A program made the translations under genes and the position numbers. The notes below the pieces were generated by a model that was not told the DNA's origin, made no database searches, and was given only the letters and a program-made list of their open reading frames with translations. A stretch of DNA of 64,000 bases from Paracoccus sp. IB05 (GTDB lineage: Bacteria; Pseudomonadota; Alphaproteobacteria; Rhodobacterales; Rhodobacteraceae), in assembly GCF_016405985.1 (NCBI RefSeq), contig NZ_JAEFCF010000001.1:62001-126000 (forward strand), read 5' to 3'. Shown piece after piece: positions 36,442 through 44,751 of the stretch; positions within the stretch are counted from its first letter, which is position 1, and every line of letters starts with the position of its first letter.

Positions 36442-38892
36442 TCAGCTTTTGATTTTCGCACCGCCGGGATCATACCAGGGACCGAACTGGACCCGTGCCG
36501 GATAGCGCTTCATCGCGACCTCGACCTCCCAGGTGCCTGTCTCAAGCCACTCCCTTTTGACACCATCGGGATGCGACACGTAGGCGAGGCCAAGCGAGGC
36601 GCCGACCCGGTGGCCATAGGCCCCGGACATCACCGATCCGACCAGTTCCCCGTCACGCGTCACCGGCTCGTAATGGAAAAGCATCGGCGCGTCGGCACCG
36701 CCTTCCAGCTGAACCTGCACAAGACGGCGGCGCACGGGGCCTTCGGATTTTTGCGCCAGCAGCGCGTCGCGGCCAATGAAGCCGCCCTCTTTCTCCAACG
36801 CCACAGCAAAGCCGAGACCGCCGTTATAAGGCGTGTCTTCCTCGCCGATGTCATGGCCCCAGTGCCGGTAGCCCTTTTCCATCCGGAGCGAGTTCAGCGC
36901 GAAATAGCCGGCGGGTTTCAGCCCGAGATCCCTGCCCGCCTCCGCCAGCACCTCCCAGACATGGCCTGCGAATTCCGCATCGATCAGCAGCTCGAACCCA
37001 AGTTCACCAACAAAGGTCAGGCGGCTTGCGCGCACCCTTGCATAGCCAAGATCGATCTCGCGCGAGGTGCCGAAGGGGAAGCCTTCGTTCGAGAAATCAT
37101 CGGGCGAGAGCCGCGTGAGCAGTTCGCGCGATTTGGGGCCCATCACTGCCAGCATCGGCGTGGCCGAGGTGATGTCGCTGATATGGACGCGTGCCCCTTC
37201 GGGCAGATTGCGGCGGAACCAGCTGATGTCGCGGCGCTGCGATACGGCCACCGTGATCACAAGGAACTCGGTTTCAGAGACACGGATCACCGTTACATCG
37301 GCCTCTATCCCGCCCCGCGGGTTCAGCCATTGGGTATAGACGATCCTGCCGGTCTCAACATCGCAGTTTCCGGCGCAGATCCGGTTCAGCGCTGACAGCG
37401 CATCCGGCCCTTCGACGCGGTATTTCACGAAGCAGCTGTAATCAAAGACCGAGACATTTTCGGCGGTGTTACGGCATTCGGCGGCGACATTCTTAAACCA
37501 GCTGGGCTGGTGGTAGGAATACTCGATCGTCGCGAGCTCCTCGGGCGTGCCGAAAAAGCCGGGGCGCTCCCATCCGGCGAGTTCGGTCATGAAGGCGCCT
37601 GCCTCCAGCATCCGGTCGTGGAAGGGCGAGCGCCGCACACCGCGCGCGGTTTCAAACTGTTTGCCCGGCCAGTGCATGTCGAAAAGCGTGCCGATGGTCT
37701 CGACCGAGCGGTCTTCGAGATATTTGCGGTTGCGCTGGAATTTCTGCGTCCGGCGCACATCGACATCGATCAGCTCGACCGGCGGATGGCCATCGGCGAT
37801 CCAGGAGGCCATCGATTTGCCGACCCCACCCGAGGACAGAATGCCGATCGAGTTGAAGCCGGTGGCCGAGAACAGGCCGCTGATCTCGGCGGTCTCGCCG
37901 AGGTGATAGCGGTTGTCGGGGGTAAAGGCTTCCGGGCCATTGAAGAACAGCTGGATCCCGGTTTTTTGCAGAACCGGCACCCGGTCCATCGCCATTTCAA
38001 GATAGGGGGAGATATGTTCGATATCTTCGGGGATCGCGTCAAAGCAGAAGCTTTCCGCGATACCTTTCTGACCCCAGGGTTTGGCGCCCGGCTCGAAAAA
38101 GCCGACCAGCAGCTTGCCGGCGTCTTCTTTGTAATAGCTCCACTCATCGGCCATGAACATGACCGGCAGATCGCGCTTAAGCTCGGGGATCGCCTCGGTC
38201 ACGACATAGAAGTGCTCGGCCGCATGCAATGGCAGGGTGACACCGATATCTGCGGCCAGATCGCGCGACCACATGCCGCCGGTGATCACCACCTTCGCGG
38301 CGGCGATCGGGCCGAATTCGGTCATCACGCCAGAGGCGCGGCCATTCTCATGCAGAATTTTGGTGACGGTGACCCCTTCAAGGATCTTCGCGCCGCCCAT
38401 CCTTGCGCCTTTGGCATAGGCCATGGTCACATCGGCGGGGTTCACCTGACCGTCATCAGGGAACCAGAAGCCGCCGACCAGCCCTTCGGTCGAGATCGGG
38501 TCCCAGCGTTCCTTTACGGCTTCGGGCGTCAGCGCCTCGACCGGCAGGCCGAAGTTGCGTCCCATCGAAGCGCCGCGCGCCAGCTCTTCATAGCGCGCCT
38601 GGGTTTTTGCCAGACGCAGCGACCCGTTGCGCTTGAAGCCGGTGGCCTGACCGGTTTCCTCTTCCAGCCGGCCAAAGAGCTCGCCGGTATATTGCGCGAG
38701 CTCGGTCATCCGCTGCGACGCGCGCAGCTGCGTCACCAGCCCGGCGGCATGCCAGGTGGTGCCGCAGGTCAGCTGTTTGCGTTCCAGCAGCACAACGTCG
38801 GTGATGCCGAGCTTCGTCAGGTGATAGGCGATCGAACAGCCGGCAATACCGCCGCCAATGATGACGACCTCTGCCTTCGATGGGATATGCAT
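36442..38892 (-). CDS. FAD-dependent dimethylglycine/sarcosine dehydrogenase-like protein with GcvT domain
   Basis: This is an 816-residue oxidoreductase of the DMGDH/SARDH family, which oxidises N-methyl groups of glycine derivatives and passes the one-carbon unit to folate. The FAD-binding motif is VVIIGGGIAGCSIAYHL, followed by GTTWHAAGLVTQLRASQ (the His-linked FAD region) in the N-terminal DAO domain (about 1-370). A FAO_M-like middle and an aminomethyltransferase (GcvT) domain from about 430 follow (LGYARVRASRLTFVGELGFEL, NSLRMEKGYRHWGHDI). It is the last gene of an operon with a ureohydrolase and an amino acid importer. The exact substrate is inferred, not demonstrated. Confidence 0.9.
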   Translation of the reverse strand: MHIPSKAEVVIIGGGIAGCSIAYHLTKLGITDVVLLERKQLTCGTTWHAAGLVTQLRASQRMTELAQYTGELFGRLEEETGQATGFKRNGSLRLAKTQARYEELARGASMGRNFGLPVEALTPEAVKERWDPISTEGLVGGFWFPDDGQVNPADVTMAYAKGARMGGAKILEGVTVTKILHENGRASGVMTEFGPIAAAKVVITGGMWSRDLAADIGVTLPLHAAEHFYVVTEAIPELKRDLPVMFMADEWSYYKEDAGKLLVGFFEPGAKPWGQKGIAESFCFDAIPEDIEHISPYLEMAMDRVPVLQKTGIQLFFNGPEAFTPDNRYHLGETAEISGLFSATGFNSIGILSSGGVGKSMASWIADGHPPVELIDVDVRRTQKFQRNRKYLEDRSVETIGTLFDMHWPGKQFETARGVRRSPFHDRMLEAGAFMTELAGWERPGFFGTPEELATIEYSYHQPSWFKNVAAECRNTAENVSVFDYSCFVKYRVEGPDALSALNRICAGNCDVETGRIVYTQWLNPRGGIEADVTVIRVSETEFLVITVAVSQRRDISWFRRNLPEGARVHISDITSATPMLAVMGPKSRELLTRLSPDDFSNEGFPFGTSREIDLGYARVRASRLTFVGELGFELLIDAEFAGHVWEVLAEAGRDLGLKPAGYFALNSLRMEKGYRHWGHDIGEEDTPYNGGLGFAVALEKEGGFIGRDALLAQKSEGPVRRRLVQVQLEGGADAPMLFHYEPVTRDGELVGSVMSGAYGHRVGASLGLAYVSHPDGVKREWLETGTWEVEVAMKRYPARVQFGPWYDPGGAKIKS

Positions 38893-38900
38893 GCCAGGTC

Positions 38901-39902
38901 TCAGCGGTTGGTGTGGATATAGTCGGCCATCAGCGAGAGCATCTCGAACATGACGACCATGGCGTTTTGCGCGGTGACCTTGTTCGGATTGTCCTTGGTC
39001 GGGATCAGGCAGACCACGTCGCCACCGACCACATTCAGACCGCGCAGACCCTGGAGCATACGGACGGCCTCGCCGATCCGGATGCCGGGATAGCCAGGCT
39101 CCAGGTTCGATGCCCCCGGCGCGTCGCAGGGGTCAAGGCTGTCGAGATCGAAAGTGATGTAAACCGGGGTATCGCCGATCCGCTCACGCAGGATCTCGAC
39201 CACGCCTTTCCAGCCGATCTCCTCGACCTCATCCATGCCGACGATCCGGTAGCCCAGCTCGTCCGAGGTGTTCAGCGAGCCGGCGGTTCCGACATTCGCA
39301 CGGATGCCGATCTGGGTCGATCTGGAGGCATCGACATGGCCTTCCTCGACCAGATAAGCGCCCCAATGCGCCGCCGAGCGCTTGTTGCCCAGCCAGTGCG
39401 GCAGATGCATCAGCGTGTCGGTATGGCTGTCGAAATGCACCAAAGCCACTTTTTGGCCGCCGGTCAGCGAGGAATGCGCGCCGGCGCAGGCCTTGACCAG
39501 CGGTCCGGTGATCGAATGATCGCCCCCCATGGCGACAACGCGGGTGCCGGCTTTCTCGAACTGCGCCGCATAGGCCTCGATATGCTCAACCGAGACGTCA
39601 TTGTTCATCGCTTCGGGCAGCGGGGTATCGCCGGCATCATTGATGGTGACGAGATCCCAGGGCGTGATCCCGAAGCGGCCATGGCTGCGGCGATAAAGGG
39701 CCGAGATATTCCGGACCGCGCGCGGGCCGAGATGCTGGTCGCGCTCGGTCGAGCCATTGCCGGAGCTGTGCGGCACGCCGATCAGGGCGATATCGGCAGC
39801 AGCGGGATCTTCGTTCCATTCGCAGCGGAAGAAGGTCGGGATACCATGCCAGTACCAGCGGCCCACATCCTTTTTGGCCTGTTCGATGTCGAAATCAGCC
39901 AT
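38901..39902 (-). CDS. Ureohydrolase (agmatinase/arginase family)
   Basis: This dinuclear Mn/Ni hydrolase would release urea from a guanidino compound. The 333-residue product starts at the ATG at 39902 with an AAGGAG ribosome binding site. Metal-binding motifs are GGDHSIT, HFDSHTD (Ser in place of the usual Ala) and FDLDSLDP. Family members include agmatinase, guanidinobutyrase, guanidinopropionase, guanidinoacetate hydrolase and guanidine hydrolase; sequence alone does not separate them here. The neighbouring DMGDH-like gene would fit a substrate that gives an N-methylated amino acid plus urea, such as creatine or a related guanidino acid; this is inference. Confidence 0.88.
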   Translation of the reverse strand: MADFDIEQAKKDVGRWYWHGIPTFFRCEWNEDPAAADIALIGVPHSSGNGSTERDQHLGPRAVRNISALYRRSHGRFGITPWDLVTINDAGDTPLPEAMNNDVSVEHIEAYAAQFEKAGTRVVAMGGDHSITGPLVKACAGAHSSLTGGQKVALVHFDSHTDTLMHLPHWLGNKRSAAHWGAYLVEEGHVDASRSTQIGIRANVGTAGSLNTSDELGYRIVGMDEVEEIGWKGVVEILRERIGDTPVYITFDLDSLDPCDAPGASNLEPGYPGIRIGEAVRMLQGLRGLNVVGGDVVCLIPTKDNPNKVTAQNAMVVMFEMLSLMADYIHTNR

Positions 39903-39967
39903 GTCGTTCTCCTTGAGGGTATTGGGCATTGCCGGGGGCGCGTGGCCCCTGCCAGTCAGCCTGGCGG

Positions 39968-40690
39968 TCAATGCGAGATCTGTGAGAGGAAGGCGCGCGC
40001 CCGGTCAGATTTCGGCGCAGCAAAGAACTCTTCGGGCGGGGCCACTTCGATGATGCGACCGGCATCCATGAAGACAACGCGGTCCGCGACCTTGCGGGCA
40101 AACGCCATCTCATGGGTGACGCAGATCATGGTCATGCCCTCGGCCGCCAGCTCGCCCATTACATCCAGCACTTCGCCGACCATTTCCGGGTCAAGCGCCG
40201 ATGTCGGCTCGTCAAACAGCATGACCTTGGGCTTCATGCACAGCGCGCGTGCGATGGCGACCCGCTGCTGCTGGCCGCCCGAGAGCTGGATCGGAAATTT
40301 CCAGGCCTGATCCAGGATATGGACCCGGGCGAGGTATTCCTCCGCCATCTTCCGCGCCTCGCGGTCGCTCACCCCGCTGGCGAGCTTTGGCGCGAGGATG
40401 CAGTTTTCCAGCACGGTGAGATGCGGGAAGAGATTGAAATTCTGGAACACCATGCCTGCGGTGCGCCGGACCTTCAGCACGTCTTTTGCCGCGCCCACCT
40501 CCAGCCCGTCGAGCCGGATTTCACCGCTGTCATGCGGCTCCAGATGGTTCACACAGCGGATCAGCGTGGATTTCCCCGAGCCCGACGGGCCACAGATCAC
40601 CACTTTCTCTCCCTGGGCGATATCAAGGCTGACATCTTTCAGCGCGTGGAAGGCGCCGTAGTTCTTATTGACGTTTTTCAGGCTGATCAT
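39968..40690 (-). CDS. Polar amino acid ABC transporter ATP-binding protein (GlnQ-like)
   Basis: This is the ATPase of a PAAT-type importer, 240 residues. Walker A is GPSGSGKST, the signature is [15 protein letters not shown] and Walker B is [12 protein letters not shown], with [20 protein letters not shown] following, typical of GlnQ/HisP. It begins 3 bases after the permease stop. It serves the operon with ureohydrolase and DMGDH-like enzymes. Confidence 0.95.
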   Translation of the reverse strand: MISLKNVNKNYGAFHALKDVSLDIAQGEKVVICGPSGSGKSTLIRCVNHLEPHDSGEIRLDGLEVGAAKDVLKVRRTAGMVFQNFNLFPHLTVLENCILAPKLASGVSDREARKMAEEYLARVHILDQAWKFPIQLSGGQQQRVAIARALCMKPKVMLFDEPTSALDPEMVGEVLDVMGELAAEGMTMICVTHEMAFARKVADRVVFMDAGRIIEVAPPEEFFAAPKSDRARAFLSQISH

Positions 40691-40693
40691 CTC

Positions 40694-41419
40694 TTACCAC
40701 CCCCTGCTGCGGCGGGCTTCGGCCAGCACCGCGGCCTCGGTGCGGCTTGACCAGCGGAACCGGCGCTCGACCAGTTTTTGCAGGCCCATCAGGCTATAGA
40801 CCATAACCAGATACCAGGTCAGTGCGACGGCGTAATATTCCGAGAACTGGAAGGTGCGCGCGACATTGATCTGGGTGACCGTCATCAGCTCCTGGAGCGA
40901 GATGATCGAGGCAAGCGAGGTCAGTTTCAACAGCGTGATGAATTCGTTCATCGTCGGCGGCAGCGCCACGCGCAGCGCCTGGGGCAGCATGATATAGCGG
41001 TAGATATGCGACCTCTTCAGGCCGATCGCCTGTCCTGCCGCCATCTGCCCGCCATCAACCGCCGAAAGCGCGGAACGGTTGATTTCGACCTGATAGGCGG
41101 ATTCGTTCAGCGAAAGCGCGATCCAGGCTGCAAGGAAGGGCGTGAACCATTCCTCACGGAAGATCGGAAAGATCTGCGGCAGCGCGTTCCAGACGAACAA
41201 AAGCTGCAACAATGTCGGCACCGCCCGGAAAAAACCGACATAGGCGGTGATCAGTTTGCGCAGGGCCGAGGGTGGCCCGTTCAGAACCACCGCCAGCGGC
41301 AGCGCGATCAGGATCGCAGTCATATGCGCGGCGACGGTCAGCCCAAGCGTAAGCAATGCGCCGCGCAGGAAGGGCCATGAAAACAGGGCCTCCCAATAGG
41401 TTGAGGGATCGAAATTCAT
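40694..41419 (-). CDS. Polar amino acid ABC transporter permease
   Basis: This is a single PAAT-type permease of 241 residues with five or so TM helices. The conserved HEAAL-type region appears as GQAIGLKRSHIYRYIMLPQALRVALPP, and FFRAVPTLLQLLFVW is characteristic. Only one permease is present, so it probably works as a homodimer. It starts 19 bases after the binding-protein stop. Confidence 0.94.
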   Translation of the reverse strand: MNFDPSTYWEALFSWPFLRGALLTLGLTVAAHMTAILIALPLAVVLNGPPSALRKLITAYVGFFRAVPTLLQLLFVWNALPQIFPIFREEWFTPFLAAWIALSLNESAYQVEINRSALSAVDGGQMAAGQAIGLKRSHIYRYIMLPQALRVALPPTMNEFITLLKLTSLASIISLQELMTVTQINVARTFQFSEYYAVALTWYLVMVYSLMGLQKLVERRFRWSSRTEAAVLAEARRSRGW

Positions 41420-41438
41420 GGCCGTTCAGTCTTTGCCC

Positions 41439-42272
41439 TTATTCGCCGATGCCGTTCAGCTGGCCTGGCGAAAGGTTCCATTTCTCTACGATTTTCAGCA
41501 GTTCACCATTGGCGACCAGCGCCTTCACCGTCTCGCCGACCTTCGCGGTTTCGACATCATCCTTGCGCAAATAGACCGAGAAAGGTTCGAATACCTCGGC
41601 TGGCATGGTGAAAACCACTTCGAACTTGCCGGGATCCTGCATCTCGCGAAAGGCGATTTCGGTGTCCTGGGTCACGACATAGGCGGCACGCCCGACCAGC
41701 AATTGCTGGATCGCATCGCTTTGTTTCGGATACTGCTGGATCCTGGTCGGAGCATGGCCCGCAGCTTCCATCTCGGCATTCAGAGCTTCCATCCGGCCGG
41801 GATATGAGGTGCCGGATTGCACCGCGACGGTTTTGCCCGCCAGTTCGGCGATATCAGAGACGGCAGGTGCCCCTTTGCCCGCGATCAGCACGGTGGCCGT
41901 GTCAAGATAGGGCACGGCATTGAAGGTCTTCAGCCGGTCCTCACGCAGCACGGTGCCGGAAATCACCGCGTCGCAACGTCCGGCTTCGAGACTGGGCAGG
42001 AGGCCTGCAAAATCCATGCTGACAAAGCTGACGCCAACATCCCAATGCGCAGCCAGCGCCCGCGCCACATCAATATCGACGCCGCTCGGATCCTTGTCGG
42101 CAGCGTCCGCCATGAATTCCATTGGCGGGAAAGTCGGATCAACGCAGACCGAAAAACCGTCGGCGGCAAACTCTGGCACGGTCTGGGCGGCAAGCGGCGA
42201 TGCAACTGCGACAATGGCTGCAGCCAACGCCCCCCGGGCCGGCATTTTCCGTTTTGCGGTGCGCGTAATCAT
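41439..42272 (-). CDS. Polar amino acid ABC transporter substrate-binding protein (SBP_bac_3)
   Basis: This is the periplasmic receptor of the importer, 277 residues. A Sec signal peptide (GALAAAIVAVASPLAA, cut before QTVPEF) precedes the class II SBP fold, with FSVCVDPTFPPMEFMADAADK and SMDFAGLLPSLEAGRCD typical of SBP_bac_3. The ligand is probably a cationic or guanidino amino acid-like compound given the ureohydrolase in the same operon, but this is inference. The 110 bases upstream hold an AT-rich stretch with TTGACG that may be a promoter. Confidence 0.92.
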   Translation of the reverse strand: MITRTAKRKMPARGALAAAIVAVASPLAAQTVPEFAADGFSVCVDPTFPPMEFMADAADKDPSGVDIDVARALAAHWDVGVSFVSMDFAGLLPSLEAGRCDAVISGTVLREDRLKTFNAVPYLDTATVLIAGKGAPAVSDIAELAGKTVAVQSGTSYPGRMEALNAEMEAAGHAPTRIQQYPKQSDAIQQLLVGRAAYVVTQDTEIAFREMQDPGKFEVVFTMPAEVFEPFSVYLRKDDVETAKVGETVKALVANGELLKIVEKWNLSPGQLNGIGE

Positions 42273-42382
42273 GAAATTGCTCCCTGTTCTGATTTTCTCA
42301 GAGCGTGGAGTTGTTCCGCGATCCCGTCAACTGTAATTTCGCCATTTACGAACTTTTTTCTCCAATAACGTAATAAATTCGT

Positions 42383-42994
42383 TCACGCCGGAGGCGGCGT
42401 CATGATGAACACCGCTATCGTGGGAAAAGAAGAGGACGGGTTGCGAAAGCTGTGAAGACGTCTCGGGTCGAAAGTCAGGGAATCGCCCTGGTGAAGAATG
42501 GCCTCTTCGCCCTCAATATTCAGGGCAAGATCGCCACTGATGACCAAAACCAGCTCTTCCTCGGACCGCAGTGAATAGAGCTGATCGCCCGCAGTTCCCC
42601 CCGGCGCGATTTCCGACCAGATCGCCTGCATCTTTACCCCATGGCTGGGGGTGAGCAGGTGATCGGAAACGCCTATCCCGCCGAATTTGATCGGCTGCCG
42701 CGCCTCAGCCCGCACCAGAACATTCGGAGAGGGCGCGAAAAGGTCACCCACCGGCAGGCTCAGCGCGTCGCAAAGGCTGACAAGCGATGCCACCGAGGGG
42801 GAGGTTTTGTCGCGCTCGATATCGCTCAGGAAGCCCTTGGCGAGGCCGGTCTTTTGCGAAACATCGTTCAGGGTCAGATCAAGGGCCCTTCTGCGCGCCC
42901 GTAAGATCGCGCCGAACTGATGCACATCCCGCCGGGCAGCGCTTTCCATGATGTCAGTTGCTGCCTCTGCTCGTTCGGTGGGACCTCTGGCCAT
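42383..42994 (-). CDS. XRE-family transcriptional regulator with cupin domain (PuuR-like)
   Basis: This DNA-binding regulator has an N-terminal helix-turn-helix (LRARRRALDLTLNDVSQKTGLAKGFLSDIERDKTSPSVASL, cut here into family segments) at about residues 30-85 and a C-terminal cupin sensor domain (LRSEEELVLVISGDLALNIEG). The ATG at 42994 has a GGAG sequence about ten bases upstream. HTH-cupin regulators such as PuuR control polyamine and amine catabolism, fitting the downstream operon of importer, ureohydrolase and flavoprotein, which it probably controls. The AT-rich gap 42273-42382 is the likely operator region. Confidence 0.9.
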   Translation of the reverse strand: MARGPTERAEAATDIMESAARRDVHQFGAILRARRRALDLTLNDVSQKTGLAKGFLSDIERDKTSPSVASLVSLCDALSLPVGDLFAPSPNVLVRAEARQPIKFGGIGVSDHLLTPSHGVKMQAIWSEIAPGGTAGDQLYSLRSEEELVLVISGDLALNIEGEEAILHQGDSLTFDPRRLHSFRNPSSSFPTIAVFIMTPPPA

Positions 42995-43008
42995 AGGGGA
43001 GATACTCC

Positions 43009-43577
43009 TTACAAATTTCGCTGACAACGAACAGGTTTCGGCGCAATTTCCCGCAACTGCAAGCCCTGCTGATCAGGAATCAGGATCGGGAACCATGATC
43101 TCCCCCGCCCGGGCAGGGGCCGCCGGTTGTCATCCCACGGCCCGGTCACCTGATTGCTGCGCAAACCATCTGCATTGATGATCGCATTGATGCGGTGGCG
43201 CCGCATGAGGATGAGTTTCGCCCCGGTGATGATATTGCTACGTTCCAGCTTCTCTTCTTTGCGCAAAGCGTCCAGTCGTTCCTGCCATGCGGAACGTGCC
43301 ATCAGAAGCGGGCCGAGCAGCCCGAACGCCCGGTAAGGGCTTTGGCATAACAGTCCGGGCCCCGGCTCAGACAGCCCGGCCAGACCCGGGGGGCCACCTC
43401 TTTGACCTCGACAAAGACCACATCCCCCCCCGTCGGCAGGTTTTCAGGCCAGGGCCAGAGCGCCCCGACGTTGCGGCCGATCCGCTTCAGCCGCTTAACC
43501 AGATCATCGGCATCGGAATCCCGCGGGTGAAGCCCCAGGACTTTAAGGCTGCGCAGACTGCTGATCAGGCTGATCAT
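43009..43577 (-). pseudogene. Broken ANTAR-domain response regulator (AmiR/NasT-like)
   Basis: Two fragments in different frames resemble one AmiR/NasT-type regulator. From 43577 the first reads LKVLGLHPRDSDADDLVKRL and IGRNVGALWPWPENLPTGGD followed by VVFVEV, the N-terminal receiver-like start. From 43302 the second reads RLDALRKEEKLERSN and GAKLILMRRHRIN, the start of the ANTAR RNA-binding domain. An intact protein needs about 190 residues; the middle (roughly 50-60 residues) is missing and there is a frameshift, and the C-terminal end after 43200 is unrecognisable. AmiR-type regulators antiterminate amide or nitrogen operons, so this may once have belonged to an amide importer. The homology is by eye. 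Confidence 0.65.
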
Positions 43578-44303
43578 CCTGCCTGTCGCTCTCTCCTGAT
43601 GCTGGTCAACTTGTCGCCTGTCATTGATCCGCCCTGACGCGCCGGAACCGAGGTCTTGCGCAGCCTCAGCCGCTGGTCGTTCAGGTCGGGCGCTCCAGAC
43701 AGGGGTCGGGCTTCACGGGCCGGACACCTTCGCGCCGGATGACGAAGGCACCCCTGTCATCGACGCAGCCAACCCGAGACACGCCTTCATCAAGAGATTC
43801 ACCCCCCAACGGGGCCCGGTGCAGCGCAATGCGCAAAGCTCTGCGCCAGCCCGCTTTGCCCAGCCCGCCGAAACAGGCAAAGCTCAAACCCGGAATCTCG
43901 CGCGCGCTGGATAAAAGCCGGGACAAATGTCAGGGCGTCTGTGGATGCAGCTCAGAACATCGCGTCCTCCCTGTTTCCAGAATTGCCAGGCAAGGCGTCT
44001 GCTCGTCCAGGGGCTATTCAAATCCTGTCGCTGCGGCGCTGTCCGGTATTAAGTCACAGTGACAAGGCGAGCTATGCGCGGCCCCCGGCTTGTGCTGCGC
44101 TTCGAAGCTGGCGATTTGACCCTCCTCCCATGTCGGGACGCCCTGGGTCGGATCGCTGCAGCGGCCGGGATCGTTCGCGCGGACTGATTTCGACGGGGGA
44201 GGCATCATCATGCCAGGGGCCGGGTTACGCAGCAATGCCAATCCGGCCCGATACATATAGCTCCGTAAAGCAGGCCAGCAAGCAGGCCCAAACCAAAGAT
44301 TGT
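43578..44303. other. Stretch without a recognisable gene
   Basis: This region of about 725 bases contains short open frames on both strands, none with a recognisable domain, good codon use or a convincing ribosome binding site. It lies between the broken AmiR-like gene and a promoter-like element, and is best read as decayed sequence. A minus-strand open frame at 43681-43926 may be a remnant of an unknown protein. Confidence 0.6.
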
Positions 44304-44333
44304 TTGACAAACTATAGTATATATAGATACCCT
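44304..44333 (+). promoter_or_regulatory. Sigma-70-like promoter candidate
   Basis: A perfect TTGACA (44304-44309) is followed at 17-18 bases by a weak -10 (ATACCC or TACCCT), in a very AT-rich, partly palindromic stretch (CTATAGTATATATAG). It lies 44-73 bases before the small membrane-protein gene at 44377 in an otherwise G/C-rich region. Confidence 0.45.
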
Positions 44334-44376
44334 TTGGTCATCCTGTGTCAGGATCTATTGCAGGGGCATCCGGTCA

Positions 44377-44718
44377 ATGGCGATTTTTCCTCTGATGTGG
44401 CTCGCGGGCGCCGCAATCGCTGCTATCTGTTTTCTGACGGGCTTTGATCAGGTTCTGCTGATTCAGGGGATTGTGACCTTTCTCTATCTGCTGACACTCA
44501 TTCGTTGGCGCCGCCGCACGCGCATGGGGCGTATTTCAGATAAGACACCCCACCCGCCGGAAGAGCCCGACCTGACGGATCCTGACGGGAGCGTCGCGTT
44601 TCACGAGACTTGCCGCCAGTTCGGCGGCGGTGCGCCGGATGATCTTCAGCCGAGGCTGCTGCGCAAGGCCATACAGATGGAGCAGCGCAAGCTTCGCCTT
44701 CAGGTCTCAACACTCTGA
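44377..44718 (+). CDS. Hypothetical small membrane protein
   Basis: This 113-residue protein is not recognised. The first 45 residues hold two hydrophobic segments (PLMWLAGAAIAAICFLTGF and VLLIQGIVTFLYLLTLI), ending in a positive RWRRRTRMGR stretch, so the N-terminus would insert in the inner membrane. The rest is a soluble, charged tail. A GCAGGGG sequence lies about ten bases before the ATG, and a promoter-like element precedes it. It stands alone between decayed sequence and a convergent gene, which makes function impossible to infer. Confidence 0.55.
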   Translation: MAIFPLMWLAGAAIAAICFLTGFDQVLLIQGIVTFLYLLTLIRWRRRTRMGRISDKTPHPPEEPDLTDPDGSVAFHETCRQFGGGAPDDLQPRLLRKAIQMEQRKLRLQVSTL

Positions 44719-44751
44719 TATCCGGGCGATTCAACCCGGTTGTGCCGAATA

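Noticed and set aside
43681-43926. Minus-strand open frame of 81 codons in the decayed region
   Set aside because: There is no convincing ribosome binding site or domain. It may be a remnant, but nothing supports calling a gene.
44011-44036. Sequence resembling the T-arm of a tRNA (TTCAAATCC), possibly an attachment site
   Set aside because: The bases flanking the loop do not pair as a T-stem, no cloverleaf can be drawn, and no direct repeat of it was found elsewhere in the window.
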